Of a stretch of 64,000 nucleotides of DNA, positions 1 to 8,228 are shown one piece after another. Origin of the DNA: Acidobacteriota bacterium (GTDB taxonomy: Bacteria; Acidobacteriota; Terriglobia; Acidiferrales; UBA7541); assembly GCA_003223215.1 (NCBI GenBank), contig QHYH01000088.1:47803-111802 (forward strand), in the 5' to 3' direction. The translations under genes and the position numbers were made by a program. Each line of letters starts with the position of its first letter. Positions within the stretch are counted from its first letter, which is position 1. The notes below the pieces were generated by a model, which did no database searches, was not told where the DNA came from, and saw nothing but the letters and a program-made list of their open reading frames with translations.

Positions 1-2
1 GA

Positions 3-251
3 CTCGCCGCCATCGCGCGGGGAGCCACGATTCCCGTTGAGCCCGAGTTGAACCAGGCGGCGCGTTCGCGCCGGGCGGGCATTTTGCTCGTGAGCGGCGC
101 CATCGGCTATATCCTGGCGTTCGGGCTGATCGCGCAAATTCAGGCGGACCGTGACGTGTGGACCGCCGCGGCGCTCGGCATCATTCCCTTGGCCGTGGGC
201 GTCGGCTATTTCGTCGATTGGAAACTGATTCACCGCGAAGCCGGGACGTAA
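3..251 (+). CDS. small inner-membrane protein, 5' end outside the window (DUF6249-like)
   Basis: The reading frame is open from the first bases of the window, so the true start lies upstream; the TTG at 48 is probably internal. The visible 82 residues have a short polar lead (Ala-Thr-Ile-Pro-Val-Glu-Pro) and then two hydrophobic segments, about residues 30-47 and 56-75, ending in a short charged tail. The lead plus two-helix pattern resembles DUF6249-type small membrane proteins, whose function is unknown. A strong intrinsic terminator follows the stop codon, which supports this being a real transcribed gene. No function can be assigned. Confidence 0.6.
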   Translation, partial: LAAIARGATIPVEPELNQAARSRRAGILLVSGAIGYILAFGLIAQIQADRDVWTAAALGIIPLAVGVGYFVDWKLIHREAGT

Positions 252-278
252 GCCTCCCGCTCGCGCTGCTGTTGCTTG

Positions 279-321
279 AAGGCGGGATCCCTTTCCGCTT
301 CGAAAGCGGTCTCGCCTTTTT
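279..321 (+). terminator. intrinsic terminator after the first gene
   Basis: Nested inverted repeat: outer arms AAGGCG (279-284) and CGCCTT (313-318), inner arms CCGCTT (295-300) and AAGCGG (304-309) around a 3-base loop, followed by a run of five T (317-321). It lies 27 bases after the stop of the first gene and before the convergent tautomerase gene, where a terminator is expected. Confidence 0.7.
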
Positions 322-363
322 GTTGCCGATCATCTTTTGTTGCTGATCATCGATTACCGGAAT

Positions 364-561
364 TTACGGCGTGCGCTGCTGATCTGCCACCAGGACGCCT
401 GCCTCGGCATAGTTGGTCGTCGGGAGGTCGTGAAAGGAGACGTGAATATTTTCGCGTTTGGCCTTGCCGTCCTCGATCAACACCGCGGTAACACGCTCGG
501 CGATCTTTCGCTTTTGTTCCGGGCTGCGTCCTTCGACCCAGGTAATCTCGACGTGCGGCAT
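364..561 (-). CDS. 4-oxalocrotonate tautomerase family protein
   Basis: A 65-residue protein of the tautomerase superfamily, the usual length for a 4-OT subunit. After Met removal the N-terminus is Pro1, the catalytic base of the family, and Arg11 is in the expected place (Glu-Gly-Arg). Position 39, an Arg that binds substrate in the Pseudomonas enzyme, is His here, and position 50, usually Phe, is Tyr. It is therefore a paralogue that may tautomerise or dehalogenate a different small acid, and the substrate cannot be named. It stands alone and convergent to the partial gene upstream; no catabolic operon surrounds it. Confidence 0.85.
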   Translation of the reverse strand: MPHVEITWVEGRSPEQKRKIAERVTAVLIEDGKAKRENIHVSFHDLPTTNYAEAGVLVADQQRTP

Positions 562-698
562 TCCTTCCTCCTTAGAACAAATGACTCACGCTTCCTTACG
601 CGCCCCTCGAAACAGGGCCTCCGCATTCTAGCCGCTTTTCTCCATTCCCTTTGGCATGGTCCCGGAACCGGCGCTCGGCAAGGCCCGAGATGGCTCTG

Positions 699-707
699 TG
701 ATAGAAT
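699..707 (+). promoter_or_regulatory. candidate extended -10 promoter of the zinc-ribbon gene
   Basis: TG at 699-700, one base, then TAGAAT at 702-707: an extended -10 element. Only 9 bases separate it from the ATG at 717, so a transcript starting 6-8 bases downstream would have almost no leader and no room for a Shine-Dalgarno site. No good -35 is seen. Confidence 0.4.
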
Positions 708-716
708 GAGCGTTCC

Positions 717-1490
717 ATGCATCCGGCGATTCCCCATCTGATTGAGCTGCAGCGGGTAGACCATCAGATGGCCGTCCTTCGCGCGGAACTGGAATCCTTC
801 CCCAAGCGGCTCCGCGAAGCGGACACCAAGCTCAGCGGCGCCCGCGCGGAAATCGCCTCTGCCAAAGACGCGCTTGCGAAGATCACCACCGAGCGCAAGA
901 AGTTCGAATTCGCAGGCCAGGAATGGAAGGACCGCGTTCGGAAATACCGCGACCAGAGCGGCGCGGTGAAGACCAACGACGCCTATCGCGCGCTCCAGCA
1001 TGAAATTTCGAATGCCGAGGCGGAAATCGCCAAAGCCGAAGACCGCCAGCTCGAGGTCATGATGAGAGCGGAGGAGGTGGAGCGGCGCCTCAGGCTCGCG
1101 GAATCCCGGCTGAAAGAAACGGAAGAAAGCCTCGCGGCAGAGAGAAAAACCATCGAAGCGCAAGCAGGCGAGATCAGAAAACAGCTGGAAGCTTCGACCG
1201 CCGAGCGTGAAAAAATCATCGCGCCCGTGCCGGAAGATTTGCGCGATCTCTACGCGCGCATCGCCAGGCGCCATGGCGGCACGGCCCTGGCGCAGGTGCG
1301 CGAAGATCAGTGCCGCGGCTGCGGCCTGCGCGTCTTGCCGCACATCGTGCAGGAGCTGCGCTCGGAAACCAGCGAAGAAGTCTACCGCTGTGAAAGCTGC
1401 GGCCTCATTCTCCATTCGCTCGAGCCGGTCCCGTACGCCAAAACGGCGGGCGGCTCCGCGAAAGCCGCTTCACCGCCGTCCACCAGCTGA
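717..1490 (+). CDS. coiled-coil protein with C4-type zinc ribbon (COG1579 type)
   Basis: 257 residues. Residues about 8-175 are a long charged helical region with heptad character, predicted to be an antiparallel coiled coil. The C-terminus carries a zinc ribbon with Cys199/Cys202 and Cys225/Cys228 (Cys-Arg-Gly-Cys and Cys-Glu-Ser-Cys). This is the layout of the widespread COG1579 family, thought to be nucleic-acid associated but without a defined activity. The stop codon overlaps the ATG of the next gene (TGATG), so it is translationally coupled to the RNase HI-like gene; that pairing is common for this family and hints at a role in RNA or DNA metabolism. Confidence 0.9.
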   Translation: MHPAIPHLIELQRVDHQMAVLRAELESFPKRLREADTKLSGARAEIASAKDALAKITTERKKFEFAGQEWKDRVRKYRDQSGAVKTNDAYRALQHEISNAEAEIAKAEDRQLEVMMRAEEVERRLRLAESRLKETEESLAAERKTIEAQAGEIRKQLEASTAEREKIIAPVPEDLRDLYARIARRHGGTALAQVREDQCRGCGLRVLPHIVQELRSETSEEVYRCESCGLILHSLEPVPYAKTAGGSAKAASPPSTS

Positions 1491-2143
1491 TGCCGCGCCG
1501 TCCTCCTACTACCCGAGGCAAAAGCCTCTTCAGCGATGCCGCTCCGGAGACGAAGCCTGCCGCCGCGGCGGCCCATCGCGCCAACATTGACGGCGCCTCG
1601 CGCGGCAATCCCGGCCCGGCGGCCTACGGCGTGGTCATTCGGGATGCGCGCGGCGAAGCCGTCGCCAAGCTTAAGAAGTACATCGGCCGGTTTACCAACA
1701 ACGTCGCGGAATACTACGGTCTCATCGCGGCCATGGACTATGCGCACGCGCACGGTATTCGCGCGATTCGCGTCGTGAGCGATTCCGAGCTGCTCGTCAA
1801 ACAGATGCGCGGGCTGTATAGAGTAAAGAGCGCCGATCTCCAGCCGCTCTACGAACGCGCGCAGAAAATGTCGGCGGGATTCGACTCGTTCCGCATCGAG
1901 CACGTTTATCGCGAGCAGAACCGCGAAGCCGACGCCCTTGCCAACGAGGCCCTCGACGAGACCGAAGGCAAGCCGCCCAATCCGCCCGCGGCAAAGTCCG
2001 AATCTCCGGAGAGGGCCCTGCCGCGGCGCATCCCCGCGCGTTTTCGCGGCGGCGTGCTCTACCTTCTCGAAGACGTTGGCCTGCCCGATGGCACGGTCGT
2101 CGAAGTTTCCATTTTTCCGCTGCAAAAACGCGAATCGTCCTAG
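1490..2143 (+). CDS. ribonuclease HI-like protein with a C-terminal AF2212/DUF104-like tail
   Basis: 217 residues. The RNase H fold occupies about residues 31-156 with the four acidic metal-binding residues in order: Asp34 (Asp-Gly-Ala-Ser-Arg-Gly-Asn-Pro-Gly), Glu74, Asp98 and Asp148. The family cleaves RNA in RNA-DNA hybrids. After a Pro/Glu-rich linker (about 157-177), residues 178-210 form a small beta module: Ile-Pro-Ala-Arg-Phe, then Gly-Gly-Val-Leu, then Leu-Pro-Asp-Gly-Thr-Val-Val-Glu-Val. It resembles the AF2212/DUF104 antitoxin-like domain, where the pattern is gly-val-leu-x-pro-leu followed by leu-pro-glu-gly. The first 30 residues are a basic, low-complexity extension. The start overlaps the upstream stop, so the two genes form an operon. 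The RNase H call is firm; the tail assignment is by eye. Confidence 0.88.
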   Translation: MPRRPPTTRGKSLFSDAAPETKPAAAAAHRANIDGASRGNPGPAAYGVVIRDARGEAVAKLKKYIGRFTNNVAEYYGLIAAMDYAHAHGIRAIRVVSDSELLVKQMRGLYRVKSADLQPLYERAQKMSAGFDSFRIEHVYREQNREADALANEALDETEGKPPNPPAAKSESPERALPRRIPARFRGGVLYLLEDVGLPDGTVVEVSIFPLQKRESS

Positions 2144-2165
2144 CGTCGACGGCAAACCGAAAAGC

Positions 2166-3200
2166 CTACTTCAGCAGATAGGAGCGATACAGCGTGTCGC
2201 GCTGGGCGGGAATGAAGCCGGCGTCGGAAATGATGCGGCGCAGCTCGCCTTCGTTGGTGCGGTTTTTCACGCCGGCGGCGAACACCACGTTCTCTTCGAT
2301 CAAGATGCTCCCGACGTCATCGGCCCCGAATTGCAGGCCCACCTGGCAAACCTTGATTCCCGGGGTGAGCCAGCTCGACTGGATGTGATCGATGTTGTCG
2401 AGATAGAGTCGGCTGACGGCCAGCGTTTTCAGATAATCGACCGCCGTCGTCTCCTGCACTTTTTTGCCGAGCGCGGTATTCTCGGCGGCAAACATCCAGG
2501 GGATAAACGCGGTAAACCCGCCGGTGTCTTCCTGGATGCGCCGGATGCGCTCGAAGTGATTGACGCGGTGGCGGAGCTCTTCGCCGCACCCGAACATCAT
2601 GGTCGCCGTGGTGCGCAATCCGAGCGAGTGCGCGATGCGGTGCACTGCCTCCCACTCGTCGCTGGTGCATTTGAGGCGCGCGATTCGGGCGCGCACTTCG
2701 TCGTCGAGAATTTCCGCGCCGCCCCCGGGAATGGACGCGAGGCCCGCGTCCATCAGCCGCTCGATCGTCTCGCGGATGCCGATTTCCGACACTTCCGCGA
2801 TCGACAGAATTTCCGGCGCGGAAAAACAATGCAGATGCACTTGCGGGTAGCGGGCCTGCAAAGAGCGCAGCAGATTTTCGTAGTAGCCGATCTGCAGGTC
2901 CGGGTGCAAGCCGCCCTGCAGCAGAATGCCCGTGCCGCCGAGCTCGAGCATCTCCTCGATCTTTTTGTAGATTTCCTCGAACGGCAGAAGGTAGCCGTCT
3001 TTCGCGCCGAGCGGGCGGTAAAACGCGCAAAACGAACAGTATTCGGTGCAGAAATTCGTGTAGTTGATGTTGCGATCGATCTGATAGGTGACCACGCGCG
3101 GATCGTTTTTCTCGAGCCGCATTTGATGCGCTTCCATGCCGAGGCCGAGGAGGTCCTCGGATTCCAGCATTTCGAGTGCTTGTTGTTTTGTCAGTGCCAA
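2166..3200 (-). CDS. mqnC: cyclic dehypoxanthinyl futalosine synthase (radical SAM)
   Basis: 344 residues, normal for MqnC. The radical SAM cluster Cys51-x3-Cys55-x2-Cys58 sits in Asn-Phe-Cys-Thr-Glu-Tyr-Cys-Ser-Phe-Cys, typical of the MqnC/MqnE/CofH group. It is followed by Leu-Gln-Gly-Gly-Leu-His-Pro and Pro-Gly-Gly-Gly-Ala-Glu-Ile motifs. The enzyme cyclises dehypoxanthine futalosine in the futalosine route to menaquinone. The gene lies 44 bases downstream of mqnA on the same strand, so the two are probably cotranscribed. MqnC is favoured over CofH/MqnE because of the neighbouring mqnA and the overall length. Confidence 0.93.
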   Translation of the reverse strand: MALTKQQALEMLESEDLLGLGMEAHQMRLEKNDPRVVTYQIDRNINYTNFCTEYCSFCAFYRPLGAKDGYLLPFEEIYKKIEEMLELGGTGILLQGGLHPDLQIGYYENLLRSLQARYPQVHLHCFSAPEILSIAEVSEIGIRETIERLMDAGLASIPGGGAEILDDEVRARIARLKCTSDEWEAVHRIAHSLGLRTTATMMFGCGEELRHRVNHFERIRRIQEDTGGFTAFIPWMFAAENTALGKKVQETTAVDYLKTLAVSRLYLDNIDHIQSSWLTPGIKVCQVGLQFGADDVGSILIEENVVFAAGVKNRTNEGELRRIISDAGFIPAQRDTLYRSYLLK

Positions 3201-3244
3201 GGTAGGTCCTTTTTTGCCTGGAACGGTCCTTTGAAAACAGACGG

Positions 3245-4144
3245 CTACAGTTTCACGGCCTCGGATTTTGCGGCGGCCCAGTGGATGGCTTCGGCTTTCC
3301 GAATGAGGCCGAGTTTCGCCGCGTGCTCGAAATAGAGTTCCAGCCCGCGGCGGTTTTCCGCATCGAGCGAAAAGTCGATGTTGTCGCGCAAGTAGGATTC
3401 GAGCGCGCGCTGGGGCAGTTCGAGATCCCGGGCCGCTTCATAGCTGATTTCGCCGAGATGCGCGAGGCCGAAATCGCGCGAAGCCAGAAAATCCGCCCCG
3501 AGTTCCGCGGTGGCCAGCTCGCGGCCGAGGGCCCAGACCGCCAGAACCGCAGGCCGTCGCGTCAGGGCGCGCCACTCGCCGACCACATCCGAAACATAAA
3601 GCAATTCGCAACTGGTGATGCCGAGCGTGGCGGCCGGGCACACGGTTTGGCCGGGCGCGCCCGGCCAACCGTCTTTCGCGATCCCCAGCGAAATGCGCAG
3701 AGCGGGGTCGCCGATGATCAGCGCAGCGTCGGCGATATCGAGCATTTCCGGCAGATCGGGAAGCGCCTCGGAGAATTCGGGCGCGATGCGCCACTTCTCG
3801 GCGCACAAGATGCGCGTCAGAACCTGGGTGCTGCGCGAGCTGCTGTCCAGCGCGAAAGTTCGGACTTGCTCGATGGGCTTTTTCGCCACGATGAGCAGGC
3901 TGCGCACCTGATGCTTTGACGCGATGGCCATGTCCGGCAAGATGGCCAGGCCGGGGATGCGCTGGTACTCGATGGCCGGGATGATGGCCACGTCCGCGCG
4001 GCCGGCGCGCAAGTCGTCGGCGCACTCGGAGGGCACGGTAAACGACAGGTCGTACTTGCCCTGGAGCGGCCCGTTGGTGAAGCCCCAGACGAGCGGCGCG
4101 GTGTTCAGGTATTGCACGATGGAGATGCGTAGTTTCCTCACCAT
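3245..4144 (-). CDS. mqnA: chorismate dehydratase, futalosine menaquinone pathway
   Basis: 299 residues with the periplasmic-binding-protein-like fold of MqnA. The N-terminal Ile-Val-Gln-Tyr-Leu-Asn-Thr-Ala-Pro-Leu and the Pro-Ser-Glu-Cys-Ala-Asp and Ala-Ile-Ile-Pro-Ala-Ile-Glu-Tyr motifs are characteristic. The enzyme removes water from chorismate to make 3-[(1-carboxyvinyl)oxy]benzoate, the first committed step. It is first in a two-gene operon with mqnC. A candidate extended -10 promoter lies 23 bases upstream. mqnB, mqnD and mqnE are not in this window. Confidence 0.92.
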   Translation of the reverse strand: MVRKLRISIVQYLNTAPLVWGFTNGPLQGKYDLSFTVPSECADDLRAGRADVAIIPAIEYQRIPGLAILPDMAIASKHQVRSLLIVAKKPIEQVRTFALDSSSRSTQVLTRILCAEKWRIAPEFSEALPDLPEMLDIADAALIIGDPALRISLGIAKDGWPGAPGQTVCPAATLGITSCELLYVSDVVGEWRALTRRPAVLAVWALGRELATAELGADFLASRDFGLAHLGEISYEAARDLELPQRALESYLRDNIDFSLDAENRRGLELYFEHAAKLGLIRKAEAIHWAAAKSEAVKL

Positions 4145-4167
4145 GCGCGTGTCCGTAAGACCGGCTC

Positions 4168-4176
4168 AGTATAACA
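4168..4176 (-). promoter_or_regulatory. candidate extended -10 promoter of mqnA-mqnC
   Basis: Read on the minus strand: TG (4176-4175), one base, then TATACT (4173-4168). The predicted transcript start lies about 17 bases before the mqnA ATG. The -35 region is poor, as is usual with extended -10 promoters. Confidence 0.45.
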
Positions 4177-4539
4177 GAGGCGATTTTGCCAGGTGAGCCG
4201 CGACGGGAATTTAGAAAGATTCGGCGGCATTGAAAAGTTTGAAAGACGTGGCCCGCGATTGGCGGTGGGAAAGACGTCTGTGGCTTCTGGGTCTTTGCAT
4301 GTGGAGCGACAGCAATTCTGGCCACAGAGCTAAGAGCGTAAATTCGATCAGAAGATCTGCAGCGGCGCGACTTTGGGTTGACAGAGAACCTGCGGTTGGC
4401 ATGTCGACGATGTTGCGACGCAAAGGTAAATGGCCAGCTACTGGGCGACGAATGCGCCCTGGCATCAGCAGGCTCGAGTGTTAGCCATTCGCCCAGTTCT
4501 CATGTACAACCATGTGTTGCGTTCGGAGGTTTTTCCAAC
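4177..4539. other. intergenic region between mqnA and the metalloprotease
   Basis: About 360 bases without a convincing gene. The frame of the downstream protease stays open back to 4378, but that extension lacks a signal peptide and a ribosome site. A strong Shine-Dalgarno GGAGGT at 4525-4530 sits 9 bases before ATG 4540. I see no RNA gene or terminator. Confidence 0.5.
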
Positions 4540-7152
4540 ATGTTAAAACATTCGCGCCGGTTTTTATTTCCTTTGCTTGTTTGCTTCCTTGCGAACTGCG
4601 TTCTGGCCGTTCCCCATTCGGCACCGGCAATCACGGAAAGGAGCCGGGCTGAATCCCGGGCTCTCGACGCTGCCCACCTAGGAGCGGCCCCGGAAAAGGC
4701 GGCGCGGAGGCTGGCCAGCGAGGAGACCGCCCAAACGCCGGGGGAAAACGCGGCACAGGGCGCGACGCCGACGCCGACGATTGCGGAGAAGACGGCTGGG
4801 ATCGAGAAGCTGCCGGGGTACTTCAATCTGTACTGGGACGCGAAGCAGGGAAAGCTGTGGCTCGAGGTTGACAAGTGGGGAACCGAATTTCTCTACCAGA
4901 GCGGGTTGCCGGCGGGGATTGGATCGAACGACATTGGGCTCGACCGCGGGCAACTGGGCGCGACGCGCATGGTGCGTTTTGACCGCAGCGGACCGAAAGT
5001 GCTGCTCGTCCAGGAGAATCTCGAATACCGCGCCCTGAGCCAGGACCCGGACGAGCGACGCGCCGTGCGCGATTCGTTTGCCGAGTCGGCACTGTGGGGA
5101 TTCACGGCAGCCGCGGAAGAAAAGGATCGCGCGCTGGTGGATGCGACGGATTTTTTCCTGCGCGACGCACATCACGTTCCGGAAGCGCTGCGGCGGACCA
5201 AGCAGGGAGCCTACCGGCTCGACCTCTCCCGCTCGGCGATCTATTTGCCACGGACGAAGAATTTTCCGCTGAATACGGAAGTGGAGGCCACGCTTACCTT
5301 TACTGGCGAGGAGCCGGGCCCGTGGGTGCGTCAGGTGACGCCATCGCCTGAGGCCATTACCGTGCGCGAGCATCATTCGTTCGTGCAATTGCCCCCGCCG
5401 GGCTACAAGCCGCGCGAATACGACGCGCGCGCGAGCTTCTTCGGCATCCAGTACCTGGACTACGCCACGCCCATCGGCGAGCCGATCGTAAAACGCTTCA
5501 TCGCGCGGCACCGGCTGGAGAAAAAGGAACCCAAGGAGGCCATGAGCGAGCCGGTCGAGCCCATCGTGTATTACCTGGACCGCGGCGCGCCCGAGCCGAT
5601 TCGCTCGGCGTTGCTCGAAGGGGGCCGCTGGTGGAACCAGGCGTTTGAAGCGGCCGGCTACAAGAACGCCTTCCGCGTGGAACTGCTGCCGGAAGGCGCG
5701 GACATGATGGATCTGCGCTACAACGTGATCCAGTGGGTGCATCGCGCGACCCGCGGATGGTCGTATGGCGCGGGGGTCATCGATCCCCGCACGGGCGAGA
5801 TCATCAAAGGACAGGTCACGCTTGGTTCGCTGCGCGTGCGGCAGGATTATTTGATTGCCGAGGCGCTCCTCGCGCCGTACGAAAAGGGTAAGCCGGTCTC
5901 GCCGAAGATCGAGCAGATGGCGCTCGCGCGGCTGCGGCAGCTGGCGGCGCACGAGGTGGGCCACACGCTGGGGCTCGAGCACAACTATTCCGCGAGCACG
6001 GTGAACCGCTCTTCGGTGATGGATTATCCGCCGCCGTACGTCAAGCTGGACGCAGGCGGCGTACCGGATTTGTCCGACGCCTACGCGATGGGAATTGGCG
6101 AGTGGGACAAAGTGTCGATTGCCTATGGGTATCAGGATTTTCCCCCGGGCGTGGACGAACATGCGGCACTCGACAAAATCCTGAAGGACGCCTTCGCGCG
6201 GGGGTTGCGCTTTTTGACGGATCAGGACGCGCGGCCTGCGGGCTCTTCGAGCAGCCTTGCGCATCTGTGGGACTCCGGCACGAATGCAGTGGATGAATTG
6301 CGCCGGTTGCTCGAGGTGCGAGTCGCGGCGCTAAAGCGCTTCGGCGAGAACAACATTCGCGAAGGTGCGCCGATGGCCACCCTCGAAGACGTGCTGGTGC
6401 CCTTGTACTTGATGCATCGGTATCAGGTGGAAGCGGCAAGCAAAGTAGTGGGAGGGATGGACTATACGTTTGCGCTGCGCGGGGATGGGGAGACGCCAAC
6501 GCAAATCGTCGCGCCTGCCGAGCAGCGGCGCGCGCTGGCGGTGGTGCTGGCTACGCTCAGGCCCGATGTCCTGGCGCTGCCGGAATCGCTGCTCGAAATG
6601 ATTCCGCCGCGTCCACCGGAATATGAGCGCGGGCGGGAACACTTCAAGATTCGCACGAGCCCCGTGTTTGACGGGTTGGCTCCGGCGGAGGCCGCGGCCG
6701 AGCACACGCTCGGGTTTTTGTTTAATGCGGAGCGCGCGGCGCGGCTCGTGGAATTTCATTCGCGCAACGGCGAGAATCCGGGTCTCGAGGAGGTGCTCGA
6801 TGTGCTTCTGCGGGCGACGTGGAAGGCCCCTCATGGCCAGGACTACAACGCGCAAATCGCGGGTGTTGTTGACAACGTGGCGTTATATGACCTGATGGCG
6901 CTCGTAGCCAACGATCACGCGAGCGAAGAAGTGCGGGCGATTTCAAGCCAGGCACTCGACGAGCTTTATGTTTGGCTGAATGCGCACAAGGGCATGATAG
7001 AGCCGATTGCCGACCAGGCGCACATTTCGTTTGCGTTGCGGCAAATCGAGCAGTTTCGGAAGGATCCCAAGAAAATCGACCTGACGCCGCCCGCGGAGCC
7101 CCCGGACGGGCAGCCCATCGGAACCGACGACGACTGGGAATGGCCGAATTGA
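4540..7152 (+). CDS. exported zinc metalloprotease of the metzincin type (DUF5117/DUF4953-like)
   Basis: 870 residues from ATG 4540, chosen because GGAGGT precedes it at the right spacing and the protein then opens with a signal peptide (Met-Leu-Lys-His-Ser-Arg-Arg, then a hydrophobic core to about residue 23). The catalytic site is a full metzincin motif, His471-Glu472-Val-Gly-His475-x5-His481, followed by a Ser-Ser-Val-Met-Asp-Tyr Met-turn. The region before it matches the DUF5117-type N-terminal part of large Bacteroidota and Acidobacteriota zinc-dependent metalloproteases, and the length is normal for them. It probably acts in the periplasm or outside the cell; substrates are unknown. The next gene, 70 bases downstream, encodes a secreted beta-solenoid protein and may be cotranscribed. 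Confidence 0.87.
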   Translation: MLKHSRRFLFPLLVCFLANCVLAVPHSAPAITERSRAESRALDAAHLGAAPEKAARRLASEETAQTPGENAAQGATPTPTIAEKTAGIEKLPGYFNLYWDAKQGKLWLEVDKWGTEFLYQSGLPAGIGSNDIGLDRGQLGATRMVRFDRSGPKVLLVQENLEYRALSQDPDERRAVRDSFAESALWGFTAAAEEKDRALVDATDFFLRDAHHVPEALRRTKQGAYRLDLSRSAIYLPRTKNFPLNTEVEATLTFTGEEPGPWVRQVTPSPEAITVREHHSFVQLPPPGYKPREYDARASFFGIQYLDYATPIGEPIVKRFIARHRLEKKEPKEAMSEPVEPIVYYLDRGAPEPIRSALLEGGRWWNQAFEAAGYKNAFRVELLPEGADMMDLRYNVIQWVHRATRGWSYGAGVIDPRTGEIIKGQVTLGSLRVRQDYLIAEALLAPYEKGKPVSPKIEQMALARLRQLAAHEVGHTLGLEHNYSASTVNRSSVMDYPPPYVKLDAGGVPDLSDAYAMGIGEWDKVSIAYGYQDFPPGVDEHAALDKILKDAFARGLRFLTDQDARPAGSSSSLAHLWDSGTNAVDELRRLLEVRVAALKRFGENNIREGAPMATLEDVLVPLYLMHRYQVEAASKVVGGMDYTFALRGDGETPTQIVAPAEQRRALAVVLATLRPDVLALPESLLEMIPPRPPEYERGREHFKIRTSPVFDGLAPAEAAAEHTLGFLFNAERAARLVEFHSRNGENPGLEEVLDVLLRATWKAPHGQDYNAQIAGVVDNVALYDLMALVANDHASEEVRAISSQALDELYVWLNAHKGMIEPIADQAHISFALRQIEQFRKDPKKIDLTPPAEPPDGQPIGTDDDWEWPN

Positions 7153-7222
7153 TTTTTTTGTTCAGCCGCGGTCGTGACAAAACGACCCGGTCGGTCGTCT
7201 ATAGCTATTGAGGAGGGGTCCC

Positions 7223-8134
7223 ATGCGTTCATGCACTTTTTGCCTGATTTTCGCCTCAGCCTTGATCGTGGTTGGCCTGGCGGCTGCGCCGGCCGCACCG
7301 CGTCATCATTCCGTGAACCTTTCCGGCGGGCACCGAGAGCCCGCCAACGATTGCTCCGATCTTCGCATTCGCTTTGACGACCGCGATGCGGTGGTGCGCT
7401 CGGAGACGCGCACGCTCAGCAAAGCGGAAACTCCCGTGTTGCGGGTCCATCCGCACGCGAATGGCGGAACGCAGGTGGTGGGATGGGACCAGAACCATTA
7501 TTCGGTGACGGCGTGCAGGGCGGTGGCGGCCGGAGACGACGCCGAGAGCATGCTGTCCCAAATCACCATGTCCATCGACAATGGCAGTATTTCGACCCAC
7601 GGCCCATCGGCCGAGGATGGCCAGTGGACGGTGTATCTGCTGATTCGCACGCCGAAGTCCGCGACGGTCGAACTCGACACGATGAACGGGCCGATTTCCT
7701 TGTACGACGTCGACGGCAAATTGACCGCGCACGCGCACAACGGGCCGATCAGTCTCCGCAACTTCTCGGGAGACGGGGAGGTTAGCGCTGTGAACGGCCC
7801 GATCAGCGTCGAAGGCAGCAGCGGCAGCCTGCGTATCCGAACCGAGAATGGGCCGATCAACGTGGATCTGAAAGGAACGAGCTGGAACGGCAGCGGACTT
7901 TCCGCCGATGCCCAAAACGGTCCGGTGACGCTGCGCGTGCCGAGCGGATTCCAGTCCGGCTTCGTGGTGGAATCGACCAATCATGCGCCGATGAGCTGCC
8001 GCGCGAGCATTTGCGACGGCGCTCGCAAAACTTGGGACGACGAGCATCGCCGAATCGAGTACGGCTCGTCGCCGGCGGTCGTGCATCTGTCTACGGTGAA
8101 TGGGCCGGTGTCGGTTGAAGAAGGGCGCGACTGA
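7223..8134 (+). CDS. secreted DUF4097-like beta-solenoid protein
   Basis: 303 residues from ATG 7223, preceded by AGGAGGGG at 7211-7218; the in-frame TTG at 7208 lies before this site and is rejected. There is an N-terminal signal peptide (cleavage near Ala-Pro-Ala-Ala-Pro, about residue 27). From about residue 155 the sequence repeats short strands centred on Asn-Gly-Pro-Ile/Val, spaced about 18-25 residues (Met-Asn-Gly-Pro-Ile-Ser, His-Asn-Gly-Pro-Ile-Ser, Val-Asn-Gly-Pro-Ile-Ser, Glu-Asn-Gly-Pro-Ile-Asn, Gln-Asn-Gly-Pro-Val-Thr). This is the beta-helix repeat of the DUF4097/DUF2807 putative adhesin group. It is related in design to the proteins at 40830 and 42739. Function is unknown; a cell-surface or periplasmic role is inferred. 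Confidence 0.8.
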   Translation: MRSCTFCLIFASALIVVGLAAAPAAPRHHSVNLSGGHREPANDCSDLRIRFDDRDAVVRSETRTLSKAETPVLRVHPHANGGTQVVGWDQNHYSVTACRAVAAGDDAESMLSQITMSIDNGSISTHGPSAEDGQWTVYLLIRTPKSATVELDTMNGPISLYDVDGKLTAHAHNGPISLRNFSGDGEVSAVNGPISVEGSSGSLRIRTENGPINVDLKGTSWNGSGLSADAQNGPVTLRVPSGFQSGFVVESTNHAPMSCRASICDGARKTWDDEHRRIEYGSSPAVVHLSTVNGPVSVEEGRD

Positions 8135-8216
8135 CGTTTGGCCGGGGTTCGCCCGAGGCAAGACTCGAATCAGATGATTCTTGCGGGGCCGTGGACGCCG
8201 TCGCGCCCTTGCAGAT

Positions 8217-8222
8217 AAAATT
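8217..8222 (+). promoter_or_regulatory. candidate -10 element of the three-domain fusion gene
   Basis: TAAATT lies 6 bases before ATG 8229, with no Shine-Dalgarno sequence in between. If used, the transcript would begin at or near the A of the start codon. No clear -35. Confidence 0.28.
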
Positions 8223-8228
8223 TGACGC

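Noticed and set aside
477..1415. Long minus-strand open frame opposite the zinc-ribbon gene
   Set aside because: It is a shadow of a GC-rich coding strand; its composition is implausible and it overlaps two well-supported genes.
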